From the NCBI RefSeq assembly GCF_023856365.1, contig NW_026042835.1, positions 25,764 to 89,763 of the forward strand: a DNA stretch of 64,000 nt. The letters run 5' to 3'. Shown in pieces: positions 1 through 9,883 of this stretch. The stretch's first letter is position 1; every line of letters starts with the position of its first letter. The DNA comes from Brienomyrus brachyistius (Eukaryota > Chordata > Actinopteri > Osteoglossiformes > Mormyridae). The position numbers and the translations under genes are program-made. The notes below the pieces were generated by a model. It had not been told where the DNA came from, did not search any database, and worked only from the letters and a program-made list of their open reading frames with translations.

Positions 1-149
1 ACTGTTGCTGTGGTGTAGATCAGCTGATCTGTAGTAGTCTTCTACGTACATCTTCTAGTAGACCTTCTGAGGGTACTTCACGCATTCTTGGTCGGAGGGT
101 CCAGGTTTCCAGCTTAGCTTATTTCTTATTTCTCAGGTCAGCTGCTCTT

Positions 150-338
150 GTTTGGGATGTGCTTGACCGGCGTATACGACAGCGTGTACCAGTTCCCACT
201 AATATCCAACAACTTCGCACAGCCATTGAAGAGGAGTGGACCAACATTCCACAGGCCACAATTGACAATCTGATAAACTCTATGCGAAGAAGATGTGTTG
301 CATTGCATGAGGCAAATGGTGGTCACACCAGATACTGA
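150..338 (+). pseudogene. Tc1-like transposase C-terminal fragment
   Basis: The open frame from 150 to the stop at 336-338 reads WDVLDRRIRQRVPVP at its start and ANGGHTRY at its end, both hallmarks of the C-terminus of DD34E Tc1 transposases. All DNA-binding and catalytic parts lie upstream of this piece in the family and are absent here. The minus-strand open frame over the same bases (138-326) is only its antisense. Confidence 0.85.
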
Positions 339-659
339 CCGGTTCTGAGTCCCCAGACCCCCAATAAAGCAAAAAACTGCACATTCCAGGGTGGCCTTTT
401 ATTGTGGGCAGTATAAGGTACACCTGTGCACTACCCATGATGTCAGATCAGCATCTTGATGTGGCACACCTGTGAGGTGGGATGGATTATCTCAGCAAAG
501 CAGAAGTGCTCACTATCACACATTTAGACTGATTTGTGAGAAATGTTTGAGAGAAATGGTAATATTGTGTATCTGGAATGAATTGTAGGTCTTTAAGTCC
601 ATCTCATGAAAAATGGGAGCAGAAACAAGAGTGTTGCGTTTATATTTTTGTTCAGTATA
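150..659 (+). mobile_element. 5'-truncated Tc1-like transposon, 3' end with terminal inverted repeat
   Basis: The segment encodes the C-terminus of a Tc1/mariner transposase and then runs through about 320 bp of non-coding sequence to a typical fish Tc1 end, finishing in ttgttcagtata at 659. Everything 5' of the last ~60 codons is missing, so the element has only one terminal repeat and cannot move by itself. The left boundary near 150 follows a pyrimidine-rich cag, ttatttctcag at 126-136. The same boundary is where the core stump in the first spacer diverges (about 9709). Confidence 0.85.
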
Positions 660-1924
660 GAATAAGCCCAGATTTATGTTTATTCAGTGGAGATAAGTAC
701 AACCTCTAAAGATAGGCCTACACCCGTTTTGGCAGTGTCTCCGGATCCCATGACAAATAATGCCTTCAGTACATCCTCCTCAACCCACACTGAAAGCAGA
801 AGTGCTATGGGCTTTGCAAACGGTTTGCCGACATCACTCCTATACGTCCAATGATGACATTCACACCGTCTCCAGGGTGATGTTCCCTGACTCGCAGGGT
901 CACTTGTGGTAAAGATAAAACCGCTTTTCTTGCGCGATTTGGACTCGCTCCATATATTAAAAGGGAGCTTCGTTGTCATGTTTGACGTAAGTATGAACAG
1001 GACCATCAAAAGAAAACAACTGGATGTGCATGTCAGGTATTGGGTGAATTATGAGAATGGCTCTCGAGTGCAGTCCTGGTTCTGGGATCACAGTACATGA
1101 GCCACTCCACCGCTGAAGACTTACTGGAGAAGTTTAAGGTAAGCCATTCAATAACATTTAAACTCATTAACGAACCCATGATTTTTAAATATCCATGGTT
1201 TATCTTTACATGTGTTTAAATGGGAGAACCATATTTATTGGTAAGCATATTTTAAAGATTTTATTGCTGCTTCATGGCTTTTGCTGCAAAAAAAATAGTT
1301 CATTGAGGAAATAGAATGTTTAAGTGTTGTGTAGCAACATGTACAGCTGTTGTACAGGCAAAAACTCTGGCTCAGTCCAAAGGAGGTGGATATAGGAATG
1401 GCTGTCATCAAGGTGGGACTTCTGTGAATTCACTGGTATCTTTACATACAAATGTATCAAACAATTGTGAAGTAAAAAATATGTGAATAACATGGAGTTT
1501 GAGCTGGTTTGATATGTACAGCTGAGGTAGTGTTAACCTTGGGCTGAGTGTGCAGAAAGATTCTGGAAATTTGACAAACCATCTTTTTGTCAGAGACAGT
1601 CAGGAGCCAAAGGCAGTGGAAGTGACCTTGGTGTCCTTCAGATTAAAAAAAATTGCCAGATTGTGCTCTCAAAAATGTGCAAAAAGGCCTTGGATAAATG
1701 CCCTCTGAAGTACTCGATTGTACATGAGATGACGTGCTTGGACCCAAACAAAATGCACACCAGCCAGATAACTGCCAGCAGAAAAGGAGAAATCTCATGC
1801 AGAAGTTTGCGCAGGAGAATCGGTTGGCAGGCAGGATATCTGCTGGTAAATCATAGGATAAGAATAGGATAGTTCAGAATATTATTTTTAAATTATGCTT
1901 TTCTTTTTTCACATCTAACTGAAT

Positions 1925-2233
1925 CAGGGACGGATTACAAACCGGGTTAGCGGGGCCGCTGCCCAGGGGCCCTTGGGGTGCAGGGGGCCCGTGGGCCCCA
2001 AGCCCAAAACAATTTGCAACGCTTATCAGCAATGTATTTTCGTTTGTCTATTTTAGAGGGCCTACATTCTTTGATCCTCTGCCTACAAGGTCCCCTGACC
2101 CTATAGGGAGGGTGTTTGGCTGCCAAGGGCCCTTGACTTGTGGTGGTTGTGGTGGTGGTGCAGGTGGTGGTGGTGGGGGGGGGCCTCGCGAACGTTTTAC
2201 CCAGGGGCCCACACAACCCATAATCCGTCCCTG
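1925..2233. mobile_element. hAT-type MITE with perfect 8-bp target duplication
   Basis: A 309-bp element bounded by inverted termini cagggacggatta and taatccgtccctg. It is flanked on both sides by the identical octamer aactgaat (1917-1924 and 2234-2241), the target duplication expected of hAT transposition. The interior is GC-rich with GGT/GTG runs and has no coding capacity. It sits inside an intron of the broken transposase gene, so it inserted before the array was amplified. Confidence 0.9.
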
Positions 2234-3192
2234 AACTGAATAGTGTTAACACGTAGATTTTAGCAGTATTTAGAAGACCGACTCTTGGTGTTTGAAAAGA
2301 AGCATCAGCCCAGTTATATTTTCTTTGATGAGCCTAGAGATATCTCAAGATTAAATTAAAATGATTGCACATTTATGGTATCATAGGAAAATTGGGTTAT
2401 AAATCACTTTCCTATTCTACATGTGATTCTGTGTATTGACATTGTTGATCTGCATCTAATCTACTGTAATTAATGTAATTACAGGTGATGCAATATCCCA
2501 GCAGTCTGATAATCACCTGCACAATGAGGCAAAAGGCTTGGATTTTATATCCTTCATTCCTTCAGCACCATCCAAAGTTGATGTCTTTTTACATCAAAAA
2601 GTTAGTGGGCCTTATCCTGACCTCTGGATGTTCTGCAAGAACTTGCTGCTGCTGTCCTATGGGCAAGCCGAAGTGGAACGAATAGAGGTGGAGACCTGCA
2701 ACTTATCAGAGGAAACAGTTGTTGCACAGAGGCTTATATGCGACCATGTCAGAGTGTGTGGGGGAGCAACCAAAGCGCCTCTGACCAAAGGTGAAAGATG
2801 AGCGAAAAGCAAAAAAGAAAACTTGAGGAACTCAAGAGGAAGAGAGTCTCACTGGAAAGTGTATGTGAGAGTTTACAAAAGGATGCTGAGCACATGGCAG
2901 AGGAAGCAGAGAGTGCTGCTGGAACCAAAAGGGCAACATTACTTACCAAGTCCAATACTCTGAGCCGACGAGCGAAGGAGGAGAAAGAGCAGTTGGTGGT
3001 CTTAAATGCAGATACTGAAGAATAGGCTACTGAACTGTGACTCCTAACACATCAAGAGTGAATCGGTGGAAACAAAAATATTTAGGTTCTTTGCATTTTT
3101 GGAGTATTTTACTTTCTGTGCCTGTTTGTACATTGTTCACAGCCATAATACTTTATAATTACAAGGTAGTTTTATGTTAGAGCTCTTGCTCC

Positions 3193-3198
3193 AATAAA
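3193..3198 (+). promoter_or_regulatory. AATAAA polyadenylation signal of the broken transposase gene
   Basis: AATAAA lies 168 bp after the last coding block, in an AT-rich 3' region. It is present in all five units (14176, 24019, 33853 and 47190). Confidence 0.5.
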
Positions 3199-3210
3199 TA
3201 TGTGCCTTGT

Positions 3211-4573
3211 AATTAACTAAATTCTAGGCTATTCAGTTTTTTTTGCCCTCGTGATGGTCGTGGGTTGTGAAAAAAGCCTTCTTCTTAGGGGTACCGCTGG
3301 GGCCAGCCGGGCGTATGTCGTGGCTTCAGTGAGTACTTATGTTTGTCATGCTGCCTGTGTACTTTATAGCGGCACAACATATTTCTGCAAATTGCATGCG
3401 TCAAATTGTCTGTCTCTCTTAAAAAATATGAAGTGTCACCAAAATTTTAAACGGGGAATCAATCTCAATGAAAAATATTCGTCAAGTAACGTTTCTAAAA
3501 TAATATAGACATACTAATAATTATATATTAATAAATCGGATGAACGATGCATCCCAAATTGTATCCGCTGCGCACTTCTTAATCAGGGCAATCGCATCGT
3601 GGAGGTTTCTGCAGACGCCCAAAAAGACTTACTTAAGAAAACTGTTGCATGATAATTTGTACCATTTTCAAGGGTGGGGGGCGTGCAGTAGATGCCCCCT
3701 TTATTTTTGTGCTTCTGCCGTTCAAACCGAGCAGCACTGAGTTTGTCATGGCACCTGACGCCAAATCTACTGCTTAGCTGCTACAGACAGAACTATCTTC
3801 AAATCACCACTAGGGGGTGTCAATGCTGCAGCTTCGTTCTATGGTTGATCTTTTTCAAAGACAGTTTTTTTTCTCTCTCTCCACATAATCAACTTAACTG
3901 ATTAGCGTGCTTTCATAGTAATGGTTTTTAATCCGTGTTAATCTTCTGAACAATGACTAGTAAAGGTTCTATGAGGTTGTCCTACTTACTATGGATTTTA
4001 AGTTTTTTATCAAGGTGTTAAAACGTACCACAGTTGCCAGTCCTGTGTTTTATGTCTAGCAATTTGTACAGTTTCTTCAGTATAAACACATGCCATGATC
4101 TGTGAGAATCTCCTCCAGAACTCTGCATTTCCTCAAGATCTTTTTGTAATATTGCATCATGGCACTGCTCAGAACAACACAGATGGTGCATAACAACACA
4201 AGGGAGTACAAGACAACATGGTGCAGAAACAGTGCGATACAAAGCAGGACAAAACTGGATGATACGTGGTCAGTGGTGGATAAAGTGCAGTAACAGCTGT
4301 ACAGTGCAGCTGCCGTGGAAATGACTGTTACAGGGGATGCAAAAGCTGCAGGTTTGAATTGTTTGGCGAATGAAGCTGTTCATGAATCTGCTAGTCAGTG
4401 TTTGTGGATGGTGGTCAGAGTCCTGGATTATAGACTGAACCTTGTTACTGTGGCAGTTAAAGTACAGCTGGTCAATGGAGGGCAGTTCAGTGCGAATGAT
4501 GTTCTTAACAGACTTCGCAATGTACTGCCTTCCTGTCATGTGGCTCCACCATACCATAGTACTACTGTAAGAA
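3211..4573. other. Unassigned core sequence
   Basis: No gene is recognised. From about 4150 to 4570 the sequence resembles a dispersed fish repeat (runs such as gaagctgttcatgaatctgc) and is open on both strands: 131 codons plus at 4315-4710 and 107 codons minus at 4270-4593. Neither frame matches a family I know. Copies of this stretch occur in every unit. Confidence 0.4.
3807..3821 (+). promoter_or_regulatory. CTCF-like motif
   Basis: CCACTAGGGGGTGTC matches the core of the vertebrate CTCF consensus apart from a T where GC is usual after the G-run. Identical copies lie at 14790, 24633, 34467 and 47804, one per unit and all in the same orientation. This is a motif match only; there is no proof of binding. 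Confidence 0.25.
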
Positions 4574-5588
4574 CTAGGGATGTAACGATACATTCAACTC
4601 ACCATTTGATACGATTCACGATTCTGAGTTCACGATACAATTTTCTCATTTTTTGCAGAATGAGCTGCAGACAAATATATTCAAAAATATTCTTATATTT
4701 ATCTTTCTGAACTGTTGACACTGTTGTGAACAGTGCAACTGAATTTGAATAAAATACTGTTGAAAAAAATCCCAAATCAAAATAAGTAAATAAAAAAAAA
4801 TAAATCAAATAAATAAGCTAAGGTTTGCATGTGCAGCTTTTTAGCGTGCTTTGCCCTTTTAATAATCTTCACTCAGCTCACGGTGGTGCCAGTGGACCTG
4901 TTTGTGTATGTTATCAGTCTATTACAATGTTTGCATGCAGTTTATGTCTTGTCTGTGCTTTTCTCGCTGTTTCCTCCTCGTTTGTGATTACCGGAAAGCT
5001 AATATGCTGCCACACCGCCAATTGAAGATCGGGCGGTGCGTCCATCCATCCATTTTCTGAAACCACTTAATCCCAACTGAGATCGCGGGGGAGACCGGAG
5101 CCTATCCCGGGAACAAGGGGCGCAGACAGGAACCAAGCCCAGGCAGTCACCTACACACCGCAGGTCGCACACACTCACACAACTACAGGGCCAATTTAGA
5201 CTCACCAGTCAACCTATCCTGCATGCTTTTGGACCGTGGGAGGAACCTGGAGTCCCCGGCGAAAACGGGGAGAGCATGCGAACTCCACACAGAAAGGGCC
5301 CTGGACCGAAGCCAGCACTAACCACTGTGCCGTCCTCAGTTTCAAATTCATTCATCATCTCGCGTTCGCTCAAAACCAAAAACTGACGTACGATGTCGAC
5401 GTGATACGCAGTGACATCTGACGTCAAACTCACATTGTGAAATCAAATGTAATATTACACCAGTTTTTCTGTTAAAGTACTGTGAAGTACTCCTACAATA
5501 GTGATTCATTTTCCACATCAGCCGGTTTAAATCTTCATGCATTTGCACCGATTTTTAACTGATTTGTGATTCATCATTACATGCCAGG
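4574..5588. mobile_element. hAT-like DNA transposon, non-autonomous, with SINE inside
   Basis: The left end starts tagggatgtaacgatac and the right end, read on the other strand, is tggcatgtaatgatgaatc, giving imperfect inverted termini typical of a widespread fish hAT family. No transposase frame remains. A minus-strand SINE occupies 5041-5335. I could not find a clear 8-bp target duplication, so the exact ends are approximate. Confidence 0.55.
5041..5335 (-). mobile_element. tRNA-derived SINE, GGAT-tailed, diverged copy
   Basis: Read on the minus strand it begins with a tRNA-like head (gtggttagtgct) and ends in the (GGAT)n tail, seen here as tccatccatccatt at 5041. It is the same family as the SINE at 5916 but clearly older, with many substitutions and indels. 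It interrupts the hAT element. Confidence 0.75.
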
Positions 5589-5903
5589 GCCAGCAGCTCT
5601 GCATGGCTCGACCCTCATAAACATTCTCCACACATGCTGTTCAGGCAGTGGCCACAGAAATTCCCCCAGTGAACTTTATGCTTTCTGTCGGAGAGTATGC
5701 TGTGTTCTGGCCTTAAACCCTGCATACTACTTTGCAGACTTTGATCCTCTTAACAACAATTGGCATTTCTGGTGGCTGAATATCCATCCATCCGTCATCC
5801 AACTGCATGCTTAAAAGCTGTGAATAATAGTAATAATTCTTAAAATTGCAACTATCTAGAATTTCAGCCTAGTTACTCAGCTAAATTACTATTTAAACCT
5901 AGA
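5589..5903. other. Unassigned core sequence
   Basis: An 82-codon open frame (5566-5814, plus) covers most of it, but it has no recognisable motif and no coding-like neighbours. I see nothing else in it. Confidence 0.3.
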
Positions 5904-5915
5904 ATAATTTCTATA

Positions 5916-6270
5916 AGGGGCGGCATGGTGGTGCAGTGGTTAGCACTGTCGCCTCACACCTCTGGGACCCGGGTTCGTGTCTCCGCCTGGGTCACATGTG
6001 TGTGGAGTTTGCATGTTCTCCCCATGTCGTTGTGGGGTTTCCTCTGGGTACTCCGGTTTCCCCCCACAGTCCAAAAACATGCTGGGGCTAATTGGAGTTG
6101 CTGAATTGCCCGTAGGTGTGTGTGTGTGAGTGGATGGTGTGTGAGTGTGCCCTGCGATGGGCTGGCCCCCCATCCTGGGTTGTTCCCTGCCTCGTGCCCA
6201 TTGATTCTGGGATAGGCTCCGGACCCCCCGCGACCCAATAGGATAAGCGGTTTGGAAAATGGATGGATGG
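5916..6270 (+). mobile_element. tRNA-derived SINE with (GGAT)n tail and 12-bp target duplication
   Basis: The head carries a pol III A-box-like stretch (tggtgcagtggttagcac) and a B-box-like stretch (gggttcgtgtctcc). The body continues to ggataagcggtttgg, and the tail is ggatggatgg. The element is flanked by the perfect 12-bp duplication ataatttctata at 5904-5915 and 6271-6282, showing LINE-type target-primed insertion. GGAT tails are typical of SINEs mobilised by RTE/Rex3-like LINEs; that partner is inferred. Open frames on its minus strand are not genes. Confidence 0.9.
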
Positions 6271-6282
6271 ATAATTTCTATA

Positions 6283-7499
6283 TGTGTGATAGAATCAAAA
6301 AATATTTTGTTTTACATATAAATCTTCACAAGGTGTATTACACATGGTATTCCCCAGACACCGCCACCCCAACAGATGCTTTGTTTGTTAAGACAATAGC
6401 TCAGAAAGTGGTTGATCGATCTTTTGCAGCTTTTACCAAGGTTTGTACAAGCCAAAATTAAATTTTGAAACGGATCCCTGCCACACCCTGCCCTCCTGAA
6501 CCTCCCGTTTCCTCCCTAGTGTGGTATAACGTGCCATGCCTGTTCCGCGTTTGTTTTACCTCTCCTTCCTGCCCTTGTGTTACTCATTTCAGGTGCCTCT
6601 AGTTTGCTCCCTGCTTAGCCTTGTATAAATGTGCTTCTCAGTCCTGCCTTTAATGTTGCTGCTGCTGTTTGCCTGTGTGTTCTTCCCTGCTTATGATTCC
6701 CCCGTGATCCAGTTGTGATCCAGTTGTCTTCATATCATGTATTCACATTCCTCAGCTGAGAGTGAACAAAGTTCTGTGGAAAGTATCTGACTACAGATAG
6801 ACTTTCACCCAGTTCTCTGCGGGAGCTCTGATTACAGAGTGACTCCCCGACTACTTCTGAAGCCCTTCCTTAAGTATCCAGACCAGGTGATGGCATGTTT
6901 CTGAAGACTGACTAATTTCGGTCAATGGTTAATTTTAGGGGCATTGCTGACCTTGGTTCTCAAGTCCCCAGCCAATCAGATCACTTTAGGGGGTGGTTGT
7001 AATTCCCTTGTTCTACCATGAGAGAATCTCTCTCAGTTTGGTGGGTTGAGCCGAAGTTTCTGTATTTCTCTTAGGAAAAGCTATACTGCCTTAAATCTGA
7101 GAGTATAATACTCCTCGTCTCATGCCTATTCAAACGAGACCAAACATGCGTGTATTTGTCCCTAACATCTATGTGTGCTGAGTTATCCTGTTTATAGTGG
7201 AAAAGGTGTCTGTGTCTGGAGGCTGACAGCTGTTGTTGCTGTGGATTGATTGTGGAACTCTGGTCACTCCGGGGGTGAAAGGTCTTGCTTTTTCTGTGCT
7301 GCTCCAGTTATTCCTATCCAGTCTCTCAGGAGCCGGCAGGCCTTTGCCTTCCTTAAAAGGGGTGGTTTGACGAGTTGAGTCCAGTCTTGCCTGGGCCAGC
7401 GGAGCTCTGAAATAGACTGATGCAGGCTGATCAGAGTTGGGGCCTGCAGGACCTATAAGTTTTATGTCCTTACAGAATGTAAGTGGCATCATACTAAAC
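6283..7499. other. Unassigned core sequence with exon-like and LTR-like hints
   Basis: A plus-strand frame at about 6335-6440 (ALFVKTIAQKVVDRSFAAFTK) ends in aag|gt and looks like a short exon, but I do not recognise the protein. From about 6480 to 6720 the pyrimidine-rich sequence with cttgtataaatg resembles a worn LTR or promoter region. A CCAAT box lies near 6973. The 107-codon minus frame at 7169-7492 is unconvincing. Confidence 0.3.
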
Positions 7500-8721
7500 T
7501 AGTGGTGTTCGAACTAGCATGGAAAGAGGCTATGGGTAGCTACAAAAAGGCTCTTAGTGCCGCCAAATCATCTAGTATCTATCAGAACTAATTGAAATAA
7601 ACAAAAATAATCCTAGATTCCTATTTACTATGGTGTCCAAGCTGACTAATAACCAGACCACTGGTTATTTTCCAGTGACGACTTTATGAAACTTTTTGAC
7701 CAAAAATATGCTCAATTAAACAGAACATTTTGAATATTGAATATTGGTTAACCAGTCAGAACTGATGTACTTAATTTTATCTTCAAATTCATCTACTTGT
7801 ATGCTAGAACCTGTTCCATCAAAATTATTCAGCGATGCTCCCAGCATTGATTGAACCGCTACTAGCAATAGTTAAACTAAAACATATAATCATATTACCC
7901 CAATTTTATCTTCACTGCACTGGCTGCCAGTTAGATTTCGTGTTGACTACAAAACACTGCTCTTAACCTATAAAGCTGTAAATGGTCTTGCACCGCAGTA
8001 TGTGAGTGACCTCATTTGCGTTCCGAATCATACACTTAGATGACGAGATGGAGGTATTCTATCCGTACCCAGAATAAAGAACATTACCTTTGGGGGAAGA
8101 GCATTTGCTCATAAAGCACCACAGCTATGGAATAAACTTCCTATTAGTGTTCGGAACTCAGACACAATCTCTGCTTTTAAGTCAAGGCTTAAGATGTACC
8201 TCTTTCGCCAGTCTTTTGGATAGTTAAATCTTCTTTTCTAAGGTGAATGGGAAATCTGGAGGTTCATAGTTATTTGAGATTGAAGGGGAAAGGGGGGATT
8301 GGTGCTGTCGTCCTGCCACTCTCGCCGATCACTTAAGCTGTGGATGGGAGGTGGCTTGACGCCAAAACCTCTGTAAACCCTCATGCCTGTGCTTCCTTCC
8401 AGGTCACTCTTTTAGGCAGGCTGTCATAGTTGCTTTAGTCCTGCCGGTTAGGTGTAGGGCAATAACTCTTCTCCATCTTCTCTTTTTCGAGCTGATACCG
8501 AGCCGACTACACCGTGTGAACCCGCACCTGGACTCCTGGATATAACTACATGAAACCAACTGGGACTTTATAACTATATGAACTCTAATGAATGTCAATG
8601 TAAATGCAGTTTCATGCTCCTTGGTCGCCCAGAGGAGGATGGGGTCCCCTTCTGAGTCTAGGTTCCACTCAAGGTTTCTTCCTGCTAGAGGGAGTTTCCT
8701 TGCCACTGTCGCCTCAGGCTT
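7500..8721 (+). mobile_element. L2-like LINE, internally deleted, 3' tail lost at the array junction
   Basis: The 5' part (7500-7750) still shows AWKEAMGSYKKALSAAKSS and SDDFMKLFD in shifted frames, a stretch upstream of the reverse transcriptase core. The reverse transcriptase core is missing. Coding resumes at about 7905 with LHWLPVRFRVDYKTLLLTYK and runs to FRQSFG with a stop at 8222; an in-frame TGA lies at 8041. About 500 bp of 3' untranslated region follow. The element stops at 8721 at a duplication junction; its natural tail survives only in unit 5. Confidence 0.8.
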
Positions 8722-8764
8722 TTAAATATAAATATAAATATATAAAATATATAAAATATATTTT

Positions 8765-8836
8765 TGGCCACAACCGGGATTCGAACCCCGGTCTCCCGTG
8801 TGAAAGGCGGCGATCTTACCACTACACTATCCAGCA
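8765..8836 (-). tRNA. tRNA-Glu(UUC)-like sequence, copy 1 of 13
   Basis: On the minus strand the sequence folds into a tRNA-like shape. The A box is TAGTGTAGTGG, the anticodon loop is CTTTCAC with anticodon TTC (Glu), and the B box is a perfect GGTTCGAATCC. A short T run follows the 3' end, as pol III needs. However, pairing is imperfect: the anticodon stem has two mismatches, the T stem one, and the acceptor stem (GCTGGAT with TTGTGGC) pairs only with wobbles and two mismatches. It could be a transcribed tRNA-like gene or a dead tRNA-derived repeat; anticodon and promoter boxes are clear, function is not. Confidence 0.55.
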
Positions 8837-9041
8837 ACTATATAATATAAGGGAGATTTACGGGAAAATACTAATACGGGAGGACGGCGGGAAAGAGAAG
8901 TAAAATACGGTAGTTTCCCGGCCAAAACGGGAGGCTCCAGTATCCCTTACATTTTAAGACAGGAAATATAAAATAATATAAATTATATAAAATATAATAT
9001 AAATATAAATATAAATATATAAAATATATAAAATATATTTT

Positions 9042-9113
9042 TGGCCACAACCGGGATTCGAACCCCGGTCTCCCGTGTGAAAGGCGGCGATCTTACCACT
9101 ACACTATCCAGCA
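9042..9113 (-). tRNA. tRNA-Glu(UUC)-like sequence, copy 2
   Basis: Identical to copy 1, 277 bp further on. It is the last subrepeat before the diverged tail. Confidence 0.55.
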
Positions 9114-9574
9114 ACTATATAATATAAGGGAGATTTACGGGAAAATACTAATACGGGAGGACGGCGGGAAAGAGAAGTAAAATACGGTAGTTTCCCGGCC
9201 AAAACGGGAGACTTGACAGCTATGGCTGTCTCTGGCCACGCCCCCTACAGTCGGTCCGGCCCCTGTTCGCGGCCCCTGTTCGCGTGTTCGCGAAAACGAC
9301 TTCATTTATTTTCTTATTGATTTATCGACATTATTAGACATTATTAGACGTTATAATAACAACACTCTATTGATTACTGTCCATGATACAGAGACACATG
9401 TTCGAGAACTATTCTATCGAGAACTAATGACGAGAACTATTCTCTTATTTTTCTCTTATTATTAAATTATTTTATTATTATTATTATTATTTTTATCTTT
9501 CTCCTTTCTCCCGTAGATATATATTATTATACGGAGATTTACGGAGTCTTCAAAGACGGTCCGGCTCCAGGATC

Positions 9575-9709
9575 ACTGTTGCTGTGGTGTAGATCAGCTG
9601 ATCTGTAGTAGTCTTCTACGTACATCTTCTAGTAGACCTTCTGAGGGTACTTCACGCATTCTTGGTCCAGCTTAGCTTATTTCTTATTTCTCAGGTCAGC
9701 TGCTCTTGT
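9575..9709. repeat. Stump of the core start inside the first spacer
   Basis: It matches core positions 1-151 except for a 16-bp deletion equivalent to 94-109. It diverges at the point where the Tc1 fragment begins in all full cores. Confidence 0.85.
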
Positions 9710-9883
9710 ATTCAGCCTACTAGTCTCTCTTGTATTCAGCCTACTAATATATATGGGGCTTGGTACCCAATCTCGGAATGTGGGGATGATGATATCTCCC
9801 CCCTGACCTGTCGTCCTGGCTCCCCCTTGTCGTAGCAATCGTGTTGTACCTCATCAATCTCTAGTTGTGATAGCAGTTGTTTC
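9710..9883. other. Unique 174-bp segment in the first spacer
   Basis: It starts with a doubled ttcagccta motif and runs into the next tRNA-like sequence. I find it nowhere else in the window and see no gene in it. Confidence 0.6.

Larger units (their letters stand above)
740..3210 (+). pseudogene. hAT-like transposase-derived gene, broken, with introns
   Basis: Several collinear coding blocks on the plus strand resemble a transposase-like family common in fish genomes; I place it near hAT elements only tentatively. Block 1 (about 750-1138) reads LKAEVLWALQTV, then GSFVVMFD and KQLDVHVRYW, then after a one-base shift GSQYMSHSTAEDLLEKFK, ending at a good donor (aag|gtaagc at 1138). Block 2 (about 1660-1845) has KCPLKYSIVHEMTCLDP and ends at a donor. 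Block 3 starts after an acceptor at 2485 and contains FLHQKVSGPYPDLWMFC and LLLLSYGQAEVER, a hAT-dimerisation-like stretch that has lost the expected residues after VER. Block 4 (2798-3025) is a charged coiled coil, LEELKRKRVSLESV and onward, in another frame. AATAAA follows at 3193. Frameshifts and missing pieces make this a pseudogene. No single start codon can be assigned. Confidence 0.7.
1..8721. repeat. Tandem array unit 1 (core only, cut by window edge)
   Basis: First visible copy of the core of a direct tandem repeat. The same sequence starts again at 10984, 20827, 30661 and 43998. The core is 8721 bp and ends in an L2 LINE 3' untranslated region at the bases ggctt. Its own spacer should lie left of the window, so the array very likely continues upstream. 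Internal features of this unit are described in detail; copies in other units are found by adding 10983, 20826, 30660 (34431 after the insertion in unit 4) and 43997. A 14-bp perfect palindrome, agatcagctgatct, lies at 17-30. Confidence 0.95.
8722..9574. repeat. First spacer block of unit 2, diverged variant
   Basis: Two 277-bp subrepeats, each an AT-rich run, a minus-strand tRNA-like sequence and a cggg-rich segment, followed by a spacer tail. The tail (9211-9574) carries the hairpin gacagctatggctgtc. It differs from the tails of the other spacers: a doubled ctgttcgcg block, extra attattagac copies, rearranged cgagaacta copies and a longer ATT-rich run. Confidence 0.85.

Noticed and set aside
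17..30. 14-bp palindrome agatcagctgatct as a possible recombination or origin site
   Set aside because: Perfect but short; nothing else at the site supports a function, although it recurs in each unit and in the stump at 9591.
138..326. 62-codon minus-strand open frame repeated in all units
   Set aside because: It is the antisense of the Tc1 transposase C-terminus; the plus strand carries the conserved motifs.
680..1009. 109-codon minus frame
   Set aside because: The plus strand carries recognisable blocks of the transposase-like family (LKAEVLWAL, KQLDVHVRYW), so this is its shadow.
1947..2252. 101-codon minus frame with Thr and Pro runs
   Set aside because: It lies over the hAT MITE and reflects its GGT/GTG repeats.
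3251..3901. Several 66-85 codon plus frames after the polyadenylation signal
   Set aside because: No motifs, no plausible start context and no coding neighbours; their conservation between units reflects recent duplication only.
5940..6238. Two overlapping minus frames with THTHTPS-type runs
   Set aside because: They are translations of the SINE; similar frames appear in every SINE copy, including 55834-56244 and 58991-59368.
8604..8903. 99-codon plus frame running through L2, AT run and the tRNA-like sequence
   Set aside because: Part of it (DSNPGLPCERR) is simply the translated complement of the tRNA-like sequence; it crosses an array junction.
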